A stretch of 64,000 nt of DNA from Planctomycetaceae bacterium. Lineage in GTDB: Bacteria > Planctomycetota > Planctomycetia > Pirellulales > Pirellulaceae. How positions within the stretch are numbered: the first letter of the stretch is position 1; each line of letters begins with the position of its first letter. The position numbers and the translations under genes are program-made. The stretch is taken from positions 20,656-84,655 of the forward strand of contig JAEUIQ010000066.1 of NCBI GenBank assembly GCA_016794985.1. Direction: 5' to 3'. Positions 8,311 to 16,538 of the stretch are shown here, piece after piece. The notes below the pieces were generated by a model. The model had not been told where the DNA came from, did not search any database, and saw only the letters and a list, made by a program, of their open reading frames with translations.

Positions 8311-10287
8311 ATGCTGAAGAATCGAATGAAGTTGCCGCTATTTCGATCCTGCGTTCTGGTCGCCGCCGGGCTGATGTCAACGGGACTGGATGCAGATGTT
8401 AGCTTGTCTCAGACATACCGGCAAACGAGCTCCTCTGTTTCGCGGGCCGATATTGAAAGTCGTTTGGGTCTAACTCGTTTGTGGCATGTGCCGATTGCTG
8501 CGGGTTATACCAACTCGGCAAATGAACCACTCAGGATGTTGATCCCGCGCGAGGCAACCGTCGCGTTCACTCTAACTAAAGAAGCGGTTACTGGGGAAAA
8601 TCCGGTCAACGTCCCGGATTCCGTCGAGGTGATCGTATCGCTGGACACTGGGAGCAGCAAAGAGGTTGTCAGCAGCCGAGATCGTGGACTCAACGGAAAG
8701 GTGTTGGGAGTCAAAGGCGCGTTGCGTCTGGCGGAAATACGCAAAGAACTGTTGGAGAAACGTGGGCTGACCGTGACCGAGTCCGTTCAGTTTGTGCCAA
8801 ATGCTCGAGTCTTCGCGGTGTCTTCCGGCGGACAGGTCCAAGCGATGGATGCTGAATCCGGTGAAGTATTGTGGACGCGACGTTTGGAAACCGACGGCGG
8901 CCCCGTTTTAGGCTTCGACGTCAGCAACGATTTCGTAGCGATCACCCACGGCACCCATATCGATATTTTGAATTCGAAAACGGGCATGCCGATCCGCACG
9001 TTTAGCCTCCGAAACCTCCCGGGTGGCAGTCCGGTCATTGCTGGAAATCAAGTCATTTCGCCGGGAACGAATGGTCGCTTGGAGCTGCTCACTCCATTTA
9101 CGGAGACTCGATTTCGCTCGGACATGGGCGGTTATGAGGGGCGATTGGCGGTCTCGTTGACGGAACTGGAAAACGCCTACGTTTGGGCTGTAACCGACCA
9201 AGTTTACGTTTCACTAAAACCCTCCCCGGCGCGTCCCATTTACGGCATACCCACGAGCGACCCCGTTCAAGTCGCTCCCGCTGGCTTTGGCAACGTGATG
9301 TTGGTGATTGAAGATTCAGGTGAACTCAAGTGCTTTTCACAATCTTCGGGCATTGAAATCTGGAGCGAATACGCGGGCTTGCCGTTGGTGCAAACCCCGA
9401 TGTTTGTTCGATGGAGCAATGCCGCTCCGACAACCGCGACGCCTGAAGCGGCTCCGGTCAATCCGATGTTGGAGAGCAATGAAGAAAACACGGACGATCC
9501 TTTTGGAGCTCCCACCGCGAATCCAAGCTCAGACCCAAATCCAAGCAATGATTCCGCGAACCCCTTTGGTGGCGGCTCGAGCGACAACAATCCGTTCGGC
9601 GGAGGATCGCAAGACAGTAATCCGTTCGGCGGCAACCAAGCGACGAACCCCTTTGGTGCGGACGCCTCCAATCCGTTCGGGGCCTCTTCGAATACTCCGA
9701 CCCGCGAGTCCACCGACGAAGAAGAAACCGAGGGAGGTGAACCGACCATTCGACAAGCCCGCAATTTGAATTTGGACGAATTGTTGGGCACGACCGATCA
9801 AGTGGGCGCCTTGCTCGTCGATGAAGCAGGGAACGTCCGAGCCATCGACATGCGAACCGGCAAGTTGTTTCCAGCGTTTCATGGAACTGGGATTGCGAAG
9901 ATCCTGACCGTCACCGCTGACCGAATTTATGCCACCTCGAAAGACAATCAACTGGTTGCCTTGGATTTACGCACGGGACGACGCATTGGCGGTATGGCAA
10001 TTCCCGGCGATTGGGAAGGCGTTGTCAATTCGCTTTCAGATCGAATCTATTTGCAGAGCAAGACTGGCCAAGTGGTTTGCTTCAGGCCTTCGAACAGCGT
10101 GACACCAATCTATCGCCGACCGTCTCAAGTCGCGATTGCTGCTGCGGTCGAAGCAGCGGAAACTCCCACAGCTCCGACCACAAGCGGGACTGAGGAGTTC
10201 AATCCGTTTGGCAACGCCACTCCCCCGACCGGTGCAGATCCGTTTGGAGGCGCCGCAAATTCCGGGGCCAATCCTTTTGCCAACTAA
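8311..10287 (+). CDS. Secreted PQQ-like beta-propeller protein with NPFG repeats
   Basis: 658 residues. The N-terminal signal peptide (LPLFRSCVLVAAGLMSTGLDA) directs export. Propeller blades of the PQQ/BamB type are visible, for example VQAMDAESGEVLWTRRL near residue 175 and LVALDLRTGRRIGGMAI near residue 550. Between blades, residues ~395-460 form a low-complexity insert rich in Asn, Pro, Gly and Ser, with repeated NPFG/DPFG tetrapeptides. The motif recurs at the extreme C-terminus (FNPFG, ADPFGG, ANPFAN). No enzymatic dehydrogenase residues could be identified, so a scaffold or adhesion role in the periplasm is more likely than a quinoprotein enzyme. Its stop codon overlaps the stop of the convergent phosphoesterase gene. 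Confidence 0.8.
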   Translation: MLKNRMKLPLFRSCVLVAAGLMSTGLDADVSLSQTYRQTSSSVSRADIESRLGLTRLWHVPIAAGYTNSANEPLRMLIPREATVAFTLTKEAVTGENPVNVPDSVEVIVSLDTGSSKEVVSSRDRGLNGKVLGVKGALRLAEIRKELLEKRGLTVTESVQFVPNARVFAVSSGGQVQAMDAESGEVLWTRRLETDGGPVLGFDVSNDFVAITHGTHIDILNSKTGMPIRTFSLRNLPGGSPVIAGNQVISPGTNGRLELLTPFTETRFRSDMGGYEGRLAVSLTELENAYVWAVTDQVYVSLKPSPARPIYGIPTSDPVQVAPAGFGNVMLVIEDSGELKCFSQSSGIEIWSEYAGLPLVQTPMFVRWSNAAPTTATPEAAPVNPMLESNEENTDDPFGAPTANPSSDPNPSNDSANPFGGGSSDNNPFGGGSQDSNPFGGNQATNPFGADASNPFGASSNTPTRESTDEEETEGGEPTIRQARNLNLDELLGTTDQVGALLVDEAGNVRAIDMRTGKLFPAFHGTGIAKILTVTADRIYATSKDNQLVALDLRTGRRIGGMAIPGDWEGVVNSLSDRIYLQSKTGQVVCFRPSNSVTPIYRRPSQVAIAAAVEAAETPTAPTTSGTEEFNPFGNATPPTGADPFGGAANSGANPFAN

Positions 10288-10907
10288 GCAACTTCCGCTC
10301 CGTCGAGCATCAGAAGTGAGCCCACCGGCCCGAGGTTGTAAATCGGAACGTCGCCGACTCGGCTAGTTGTTTGCCAGCTATCGTGGACGTGTCCGCAGCA
10401 GACCATTTTCGGCCGGACGCGTTGGATGGTGTCCAAAATCGTTCGGCTGCCTACATGTTCGCCACGCGAATTTTGGTCCACGTGTCCCAACGGCGGGGAA
10501 TGCGACACGAGTACACAACCGCTGGGACAATCCCTCAGCATTTCTGCCGCGGCGTCCTCCGAAAGATCGCAGCTCCAGCTACCGAATGGCGTTTCTGGGA
10601 CAGCGTATCCCAGCCCAAAGAAGACCTGCGAACCGATCACAACGGACGATCCGTGCAAGACATGCATCAGGTCGTACCCGCTGCAGGCCGCCTTTAGTTC
10701 GTCCACCGACTCGCCATTTCCCGGCACGAAGACCACCGGGCATGGCAGCTTCGCCAACTCATCGATGACGGGTTGTAGACCGCGCCGCATGATCGCGAAG
10801 TCGCCAGCACCGACGGCAACTTGAACCTCGTTCGCGCGGGCCACTTCAACCAATCGCTGGCAAGCCCGCAGGTCCGTATGCAGATCCGAAAAGGCGAGTA
10901 CTTTCAT
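10284..10907 (-). CDS. Calcineurin-like metallophosphoesterase
   Basis: 207 residues, a compact single-domain phosphoesterase, probably cytoplasmic. The metal-ligand motifs appear in order: FSDLHTD (DxH) at residues 7-13, GAGD, PGNGE (GNHE variant with Gly in place of His), SHSPP and CCGHVHDS. The missing His in the GNHE motif may alter activity, but it is seen in some small members of the family. It lies 5 bp downstream of the HEAT-repeat lipoprotein gene and is probably co-transcribed with it. The substrate is unknown; small relatives hydrolyse phosphodiesters or nucleotides. Confidence 0.85.
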   Translation of the reverse strand: MKVLAFSDLHTDLRACQRLVEVARANEVQVAVGAGDFAIMRRGLQPVIDELAKLPCPVVFVPGNGESVDELKAACSGYDLMHVLHGSSVVIGSQVFFGLGYAVPETPFGSWSCDLSEDAAAEMLRDCPSGCVLVSHSPPLGHVDQNSRGEHVGSRTILDTIQRVRPKMVCCGHVHDSWQTTSRVGDVPIYNLGPVGSLLMLDGAEVA

Positions 10908-10912
10908 CGACG

Positions 10913-11698
10913 TTATCGCTTGATGGAATTCACGAAGGAACGCACTTCATCGGGCTGCTCGTGGCTGGCATGATTGACCGGGTTGGTGGGAAGCGATGTG
11001 TCCGCCGGCCCCAGTGATGCTACGTACTCTTGCCATTTGGGAATATCGTTCCCAAACTTCTGACCGGTGATGGACTTCAAACTATCGGCGGCCGCCAATT
11101 GCAGAGCTGGCTGTTCGCTATCCAAGGCGAATTGCAGAATCTGAGCCGCACGCGGATCCTTGAATTGGCCGATAGCGCGAACGGCCGCAATTTGCACATC
11201 AGGCTGTTGCTCGCGTTGCAAGACCGCGTTTAATTGAGTCAAAGCATCGTCCGTCTTCATCTTCCCGTAGACGCGACAGGCGGCCACGCGTACATCCGAC
11301 TCACGATCCTGGGTCGCGGCGGCTACCGCCGACAGGGCCGTGGCTGGGTCCAATTCGCCGAGCAACTCGGTCGCATGCAAACGGACCAGCACGCGATCAT
11401 CCTTTTGAATCATTTCGGACAAACGAGCGGCGACTCGTTGTTGATCTGCCGAGCTACTGACTTTGGCCTGATCCACCAAGGCAGTCATCTCGCTGCGAAT
11501 CGTTGGCCAAGTCTTCGCAATCTTCTCTTCGTCGGCCCATTGTTGCCGTGCTTGCGGACTCAAGTATCCCAGGCGCCATAAAGCCCCTTTGGCGCAGCCG
11601 GAAGATGCGAGAGCAATGAGGCTCAACAACACCCATCCCATCGAACAACATCGACCGAATGAGCCGGGAAACGGGCGAATATAGCTTCTCAAGTTCAT
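10913..11698 (-). CDS. HEAT-repeat lipoprotein
   Basis: 261 residues if started at the ATG at 11698. The frame is open further upstream to 11797, but that extension has no signal-peptide character. From the chosen start, basic residues precede a hydrophobic core (MGWVLLSLIALASSGC) ending in a lipobox-like SSGC, so a lipoprotein anchor at Cys is likely. The mature part contains about four HEAT/PBS-lyase-like repeats (VRLHATELLGELDPATALSA, VRVAACRVYGKMKTDDALTQ, VQIAAVRAIGQFKDPRAAQI, LQLAAADSLKSITG). Such repeats mediate protein binding. The gene leads a two-gene operon with the phosphoesterase 5 bp downstream. The function is unknown beyond a probable envelope scaffold. Confidence 0.8.
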   Translation of the reverse strand: MNLRSYIRPFPGSFGRCCSMGWVLLSLIALASSGCAKGALWRLGYLSPQARQQWADEEKIAKTWPTIRSEMTALVDQAKVSSSADQQRVAARLSEMIQKDDRVLVRLHATELLGELDPATALSAVAAATQDRESDVRVAACRVYGKMKTDDALTQLNAVLQREQQPDVQIAAVRAIGQFKDPRAAQILQFALDSEQPALQLAAADSLKSITGQKFGNDIPKWQEYVASLGPADTSLPTNPVNHASHEQPDEVRSFVNSIKR

Positions 11699-11949
11699 AA
11701 AACGACTTGGCCTATGTAGACGGATGATGCCGGACCCAAGATTGGTACCAAATGCGACCTCACCGATCCAGGGAAGATTACCAATGCTAGCAGACACCAG
11801 GCCAGTCGCTACACTCGATTGGCGCGAGCGACACTCGAATGCTCTAGCACCTTCTGCCGCTTGCTTGTTGTGCTAGCAATTTGCGAGTACGATGTCGGCC
11901 GACGTGGATCAGGTAGCTCGGCTTCAGTCGCGATGTTTCTGACAAGGTT

Positions 11950-13761
11950 TTGGCTGTGCAGTTGCAATGGTTAGATTGGGCAATTGTCTTTACGTTTTTT
12001 GGGTTTTCGCTTGTGGCCGGGATCTTGGCGGCTCGGCGCGGCATTGATAGTAGCAAGGACTTCTTTCTATCGGGTCGAAACCAACCTTGGTGGTTGCTGG
12101 GTACTAGCATGGTCGCCACCACCTTTGCTGCCGACACTCCGCTGCTTGTCACAAGTATCGTGCGTGAACAGGGAGTCGCGGGCAATTGGGTGTGGTGGGC
12201 GTTCTTGCTGACAGGAATGCTAACAGTTGCGGTGTATGCCAAACTATGGCGTCGTTCCGGGGTGGTTACTGATGTTGAGTTCTACGAATTGCGTTACGGA
12301 GGAACGCCGGCAGCTGTTCTCCGGGGCTTCCGCGCTGTCTATCTGGGCTTGGTATTCAATGTATTGGTCATGGCCAACGTCACTTTGGCGGCCATCAAGA
12401 TTGGCCAAGTCATGTTTGGGTTTACTCCGCTCCAGACCATTCTCATTGCGGCTACGGTCACCGTGGCCTTTAGTGCGGTTGGTGGTTTGACCAGTGTCTT
12501 GATTACGGACTTTGTCATGTTCATCGTGGCGATGGCCGGGGCGATTGGAGCGGCTTATGTGTTGGTAAACCAACCGGAAGTTGGTGGCTTAGCGGGCTTG
12601 TGGTCGCATGCGGCGGTCCAGGAACGCATGTCGATCTGGCCGATCTTGGATTTTTCGACCACAGCGGGATTAAATGCGGCCGCGACCATCTTGATCATTC
12701 CGTTGGCCGTTCAATGGTGGGCGGCTTGGTATCCGGGGGCAGAGCCAGGCGGTGGTGGCTATGTGGCACAAAGAATGTTGGCAGCCAAAGACGAACGACA
12801 CGCGACGGGAGCGACGCTGCTGTTTAACGCGGCCCATTACGCCGTCCGCCCTTGGCCGTGGATCTTGGTTGGTCTCGCTTCATTGGTCATCTTTCCGAAT
12901 CTGGAAAGCCTGCAAACTCAATTGCCAAACGTCGACCCGAACTTGGTCCGCGATGACTTGGCATACCCGGCGATGATGCAACGGTTGCCGATGGGATTGC
13001 TGGGCTTGGTTACGACTTCGCTCATCGCGGCTTACATGTCAACGCTATCGACGCATTTGAATTGGGGCTCTTCGTACATTGTGAATGATTTATGGCTCCG
13101 ATTCCTGCGGCCACACGCGAGCCAACGCGAGTTACTGCTTGTCGGTCGAACCACAACAGTGGTCTTGATGGTATTGGCGGCCATCGTGGCCTTGGCACTC
13201 GAGAGCGTTTATGATGGATTTATGGTTTTATTAAAAGTTGGCGCTGGAACCGGATTGTTGTACATCCTCCGCTGGTTTTGGTGGCGGATCAACGCTTATG
13301 CAGAAATCGTCGCGATGGCGGTATCGTTCTTGGTTTCTGCACTCTTGTTCTATGTCGGCCGCGTCTACCCGGATTCGGCGTTGCCCGAATGGCAACAATT
13401 CTTGATCATCGTTGGACTGACGACGAGCTGCTGGATGGCCGCAGCATTTCTCTTACCTTCCGAAGCTCCCGCGACTCTCCGACGTTTTTATCAACAAGTT
13501 CAACCAGGTGGGCCGGGCTGGAGTCAGATTGTTGAATCGGCCCATCGCGAGGGCGAACTTACGGATTGTCATTTGCGATGGAACTTGCCGCGGGAAATTG
13601 CATTTGTGATCGCTGGTTGCGTTGCGATCTACAGCGGCTTGTTTGCGACTGGTTTCTTGCTGTACGGACAATGGTCCACCGCCGCCGGTACATTGCTCTC
13701 GGCGTTTCTCGCCATGGGTGCCATGAAATGGCTTTGGCCGAGCGTCGTGGGACGCCCTTGA
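11950..13761 (+). CDS. Sodium:solute symporter family transporter
   Basis: 603 residues with about 13-14 hydrophobic helices. It belongs to the SSS family, importing a solute with Na+. Family features include the first helix LDWAIVFTFFGFSLVAG, the SGRNQPWWLLGTSMVATTF segment (helix 1-2 region around Na+ site residues) and SAVGGLTSVLITDFVMF in the middle helices. There is no in-frame ATG at the head: the start is TTG at 11950 or GTG at 11956, which fits the non-ATG starts elsewhere here. The substrate cannot be read from the sequence; relatives carry sugars, amino acids or organic acids. The gene stands alone between a divergent lipoprotein operon and the adenylate-kinase-like gene. Confidence 0.88.
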   Translation: MAVQLQWLDWAIVFTFFGFSLVAGILAARRGIDSSKDFFLSGRNQPWWLLGTSMVATTFAADTPLLVTSIVREQGVAGNWVWWAFLLTGMLTVAVYAKLWRRSGVVTDVEFYELRYGGTPAAVLRGFRAVYLGLVFNVLVMANVTLAAIKIGQVMFGFTPLQTILIAATVTVAFSAVGGLTSVLITDFVMFIVAMAGAIGAAYVLVNQPEVGGLAGLWSHAAVQERMSIWPILDFSTTAGLNAAATILIIPLAVQWWAAWYPGAEPGGGGYVAQRMLAAKDERHATGATLLFNAAHYAVRPWPWILVGLASLVIFPNLESLQTQLPNVDPNLVRDDLAYPAMMQRLPMGLLGLVTTSLIAAYMSTLSTHLNWGSSYIVNDLWLRFLRPHASQRELLLVGRTTTVVLMVLAAIVALALESVYDGFMVLLKVGAGTGLLYILRWFWWRINAYAEIVAMAVSFLVSALLFYVGRVYPDSALPEWQQFLIIVGLTTSCWMAAAFLLPSEAPATLRRFYQQVQPGGPGWSQIVESAHREGELTDCHLRWNLPREIAFVIAGCVAIYSGLFATGFLLYGQWSTAAGTLLSAFLAMGAMKWLWPSVVGRP

Positions 13762-14058
13762 CCGTGGAGGGCAGAGATTGGGTGTGTAAAGCCGGCAGTT
13801 GCTGAAGACGCCTTCTTTCGTCGTTTGGTCGGAGATCGAGACACGACTTCATTATCCATCGCCTGTGCCGACGAAACACTTCGCTTTCGCCAATGGATCG
13901 AATCGTAGGATTCGCGCTGATCTGAACCAACAGCCGGCTGCTCGGGGGAAAGCAGCAGCAAGCTGACGCAGTCCAAGGACGCACGCGTCGTTTTCAAGTC
14001 GCCCGACTTATTCTACAATGCCGCCGCAATTTAGTTTTGACGTGAATGAAAGGTCACC

Positions 14059-15255
14059 ATGTCCGCCAATAAACCCGATCCACAAGATTTTCGTGACTTG
14101 GAAATCAAAGATGCGAAACTGATTTTTTCGTCGGTATGGGAAGGCTTGGTTGATGAGTTCGGCCGTGAGAACCTCTGGTTTCCTAAAGAACTGATCCTCT
14201 TGGGTGGAGCTCCTGGGGCCGGTAAAGGAACGCACACTCGCTTCATTTTGAAGGCGCGGGGTTTGACCTGTCCTCCGATTGTGGTCAGCGACTTGTTGAC
14301 CTCCCCGGAAGCCCAGCGGTTGAAGGACCAAGGCTACATGGTGGGCGACAAAGTTGTGGTTGGGATCATGCTGCGAAAGCTGCTGGAGCCACAATTTCGT
14401 GACGGAGCCATCTTGGATGGATTCCCGCGCACGAGTGTTCAGGTCGAATGCTTGAAATTGTTGGTCAATGAAATCAATCAGTTGCACAATGAATTTGCTC
14501 ACACCCCGCTGGCCAAGAATTTCCGTCGCCCCATCGTTCATGCGATGGTGCTGTTCATTCCGGAAAAAACCAGCATCGAACGACAGCTCAAGCGTGGTGC
14601 TGAAATCGCGGACCATAACAAACGAGTTGCCGAAACGGGAGTGGGGCGCGAACTTGAATTGCGTGTGACCGACTTGGACGAAGATGCGGCACGACGTCGC
14701 TACATGGTCTTCAAAGAAAAAACCTGGGACGCCCTGAAGTCCCTCAAAGAAATCTACCATTACCACTTCGTTAATGCTGAAGGGCCAATCGAAGAGGTCG
14801 AACAGAATATTCTCGATGAATTGAAATACCAAAGTTCATTGGAATTGGAGCCGGCGACCTACGACACGGTCCGTCGCATTCCCTTGGCCGAAGATATCAT
14901 CCTGCACGCGCGGCAAGAACTGGTAAAACGATTGGACCAGTACCAAAGAGAACATACCGAGTTGTTTAGACGAGTCGTCGACTTGATCGAACGAAAATTC
15001 ATGACCATCATTCAACGTCATGCACTATCTGGTAGGGCGCAACTCAATACCGAAGACGAGCTTTTCGGCAACTCATTGGTCCTGTCAATGGTCTTGGATG
15101 TGTTTTCGGAGCGTGGTTTCCATGCCGTAATCGACAAAACGATCAGCGAGATCCCCGAGCGATTCGACTTGCAAACGGGACAGATTGAATGTCGACAGAA
15201 AGCGGTTTATCGGATTCAAGTCAACTTCCGTGGCTCGGATATCCGCCGCGGTTAA
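14059..15255 (+). CDS. Adenylate-kinase-like nucleoside monophosphate kinase with C-terminal extension
   Basis: 398 residues, about twice the length of a standard adenylate kinase. Residues 50-58 are the P-loop GAPGAGKGT, and DGFPRT near residue 120 is the NMP-binding signature. The LID region (RGAEIADHNKR...) lacks zinc-finger cysteines. Residues ~1-43 form an N-terminal addition and residues ~255-398 a C-terminal addition with a helical stretch (LVKRLDQYQREHTELFRRVV) and no recognised domain. It should phosphorylate a nucleoside monophosphate with ATP in the cytoplasm. Whether it is the essential adk or a paralogue is open, since no ribosomal protein/secY context is present. Start ATG at 14059. 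Confidence 0.8.
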   Translation: MSANKPDPQDFRDLEIKDAKLIFSSVWEGLVDEFGRENLWFPKELILLGGAPGAGKGTHTRFILKARGLTCPPIVVSDLLTSPEAQRLKDQGYMVGDKVVVGIMLRKLLEPQFRDGAILDGFPRTSVQVECLKLLVNEINQLHNEFAHTPLAKNFRRPIVHAMVLFIPEKTSIERQLKRGAEIADHNKRVAETGVGRELELRVTDLDEDAARRRYMVFKEKTWDALKSLKEIYHYHFVNAEGPIEEVEQNILDELKYQSSLELEPATYDTVRRIPLAEDIILHARQELVKRLDQYQREHTELFRRVVDLIERKFMTIIQRHALSGRAQLNTEDELFGNSLVLSMVLDVFSERGFHAVIDKTISEIPERFDLQTGQIECRQKAVYRIQVNFRGSDIRRG

Positions 15256-15916
15256 AGCGGGTGTTGAACTGCGCCGATCGCGCCGACTTGCCATTGCTGC
15301 GGCTTTTGTTCTCGTCGGCGATCTGTTTTTTTGCTGCGGGTGACCGAGAACCTTTTCGATGCGCTCGTTACTACTCTTGTTGGTGCCGTTACCACGCTTG
15401 CGAAGACCTTCTCGCGTGTTGACGTTTTGACAATTGTCGCCTCTCGCGATTGTCGGAGCGGTGACGATGGCGCGACGTGCTGGGAACACCAATTCGCCCT
15501 GAACGACTCGAATCAATAACGCGAGAATTCGAAGGTTGGTGCCAGCCATCTACGAAGGATCTACAAAAGTTCACCGGCTGGATCGTGCCCCCTAGTTCAT
15601 CAGGAACGGTGGCCGCTCCTGGTAAGAAGTGGCTTTGATCGGGTCGCCATCGTTGGCATGTCCGGCGACATCGGCGACGAAGGCCGACTCGGATACTTGG
15701 GTGCGATCGCAGCAACCGACCTAGAAACGGCCGGTTTCGTTTCGGAGTGGATCGAGGGACCTGTGGACTTGGCGGTCCCAGAAATCGACGGTGGACGAGG
15801 CTGCGGTCGATGGAGTGCCAGGAACTTGTGTGTTGGTCAGGTTGCGATTGGGTCGGCCGTAAGTGTAGGCGGTTTAGTCTTTTTGACGGCCATCGGAATC
15901 GGTCGCAGCGATCAAA
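15256..15916. other. Intergenic region, no convincing gene
   Basis: 661 bp between the kinase gene and the convergent acyl carrier protein gene. Frames on both strands are short, lack ribosome binding sites and have Arg/Ser/Cys-rich, unprotein-like translations. A minus-strand stretch around 15600-15880 reads somewhat protein-like but is interrupted by stops, so a decayed gene is possible. Nothing can be assigned. Confidence 0.5.
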
Positions 15917-16300
15917 CTACACCGCCGCCTTGAGCTTTTGCGAAACTTTTCGATGGATGTAATGCGAAACCGCTGCGACATTTTCCAATTCTTCAATGTC
16001 GTCATGATCGATCGAAATTCCGAAATCAGTTTCAAGGCGCATCAACAACTCGATTGTGCCCATCGAATCACCGATCTCATTCAATCGCGAGCTTCCTCTG
16101 ATCAACTTTCGATCGTAAGAAAATGTGGCCGACATCGCGGTCCGCAAAAAGGACTCGATTGCTTGGATCCGCGTCATAGATTGGGCGCAGTGCGGACAAA
16201 CGAACGTCTCCGCTGCCAAGGGATAACTGAAGTTCTTGCCACAATGATCGCACTGGATATTTAGCGACACGTCGCCCAATGAATGGTTCGCGTGGTTCAT
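15917..16300 (-). CDS. Acyl carrier protein-like protein with N-terminal zinc ribbon
   Basis: 127 residues. The start at 16300 is chosen because AGGAGA lies eight bases upstream; the frame is open further but without such a site. The N-terminal third holds two CxxC pairs (CDHCGKNF and VCPHCAQ) forming a probable zinc ribbon. The C-terminal ~80 residues are an ACP four-helix domain: EIGDSMGTIELLMRLETDF carries the DS phosphopantetheine attachment site (Ser in GDSMG), followed by GISIDHDDIEELENVAAVSHYI. It would carry acyl or aminoacyl groups on a phosphopantetheine arm in the cytoplasm. No FAS or PKS partner gene is adjacent, so its partner is unknown. The zinc-ribbon fusion is unusual for this family. 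Confidence 0.8.
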   Translation of the reverse strand: MNHANHSLGDVSLNIQCDHCGKNFSYPLAAETFVCPHCAQSMTRIQAIESFLRTAMSATFSYDRKLIRGSSRLNEIGDSMGTIELLMRLETDFGISIDHDDIEELENVAAVSHYIHRKVSQKLKAAV

Positions 16301-16538
16301 CACGAGTTCTCCTGGTATTTTCCCAAACGGGACCCAACCGTATCGATCCTGCTCCGATGTCGACCACCCGAACAATTCCGTGTAGGGCCTTAGAATAACG
16401 ATTCTGCCGATCAACGGAAGAGCAAATCGGCCCAGATCACCAAGGCGGGGCGATTTCCGAGCTCAGAAATAGAATAGTCGTTGCAAATGGCCTTCGAGGG
16501 CAGAACGAGCGGAAGTATACTGTGCGATTTCCGCGGCG

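Noticed and set aside
14008..14832. Long minus-strand frame opposite the adenylate-kinase-like gene
   Set aside because: The plus-strand frame has P-loop and DGFPRT motifs; the antisense translation has no family features and no start signal.
15085..15549. Minus-strand frame across the kinase gene end and the following gap
   Set aside because: It overlaps the coding region of the kinase, has an Arg/Ser-rich translation and lacks a ribosome binding site.
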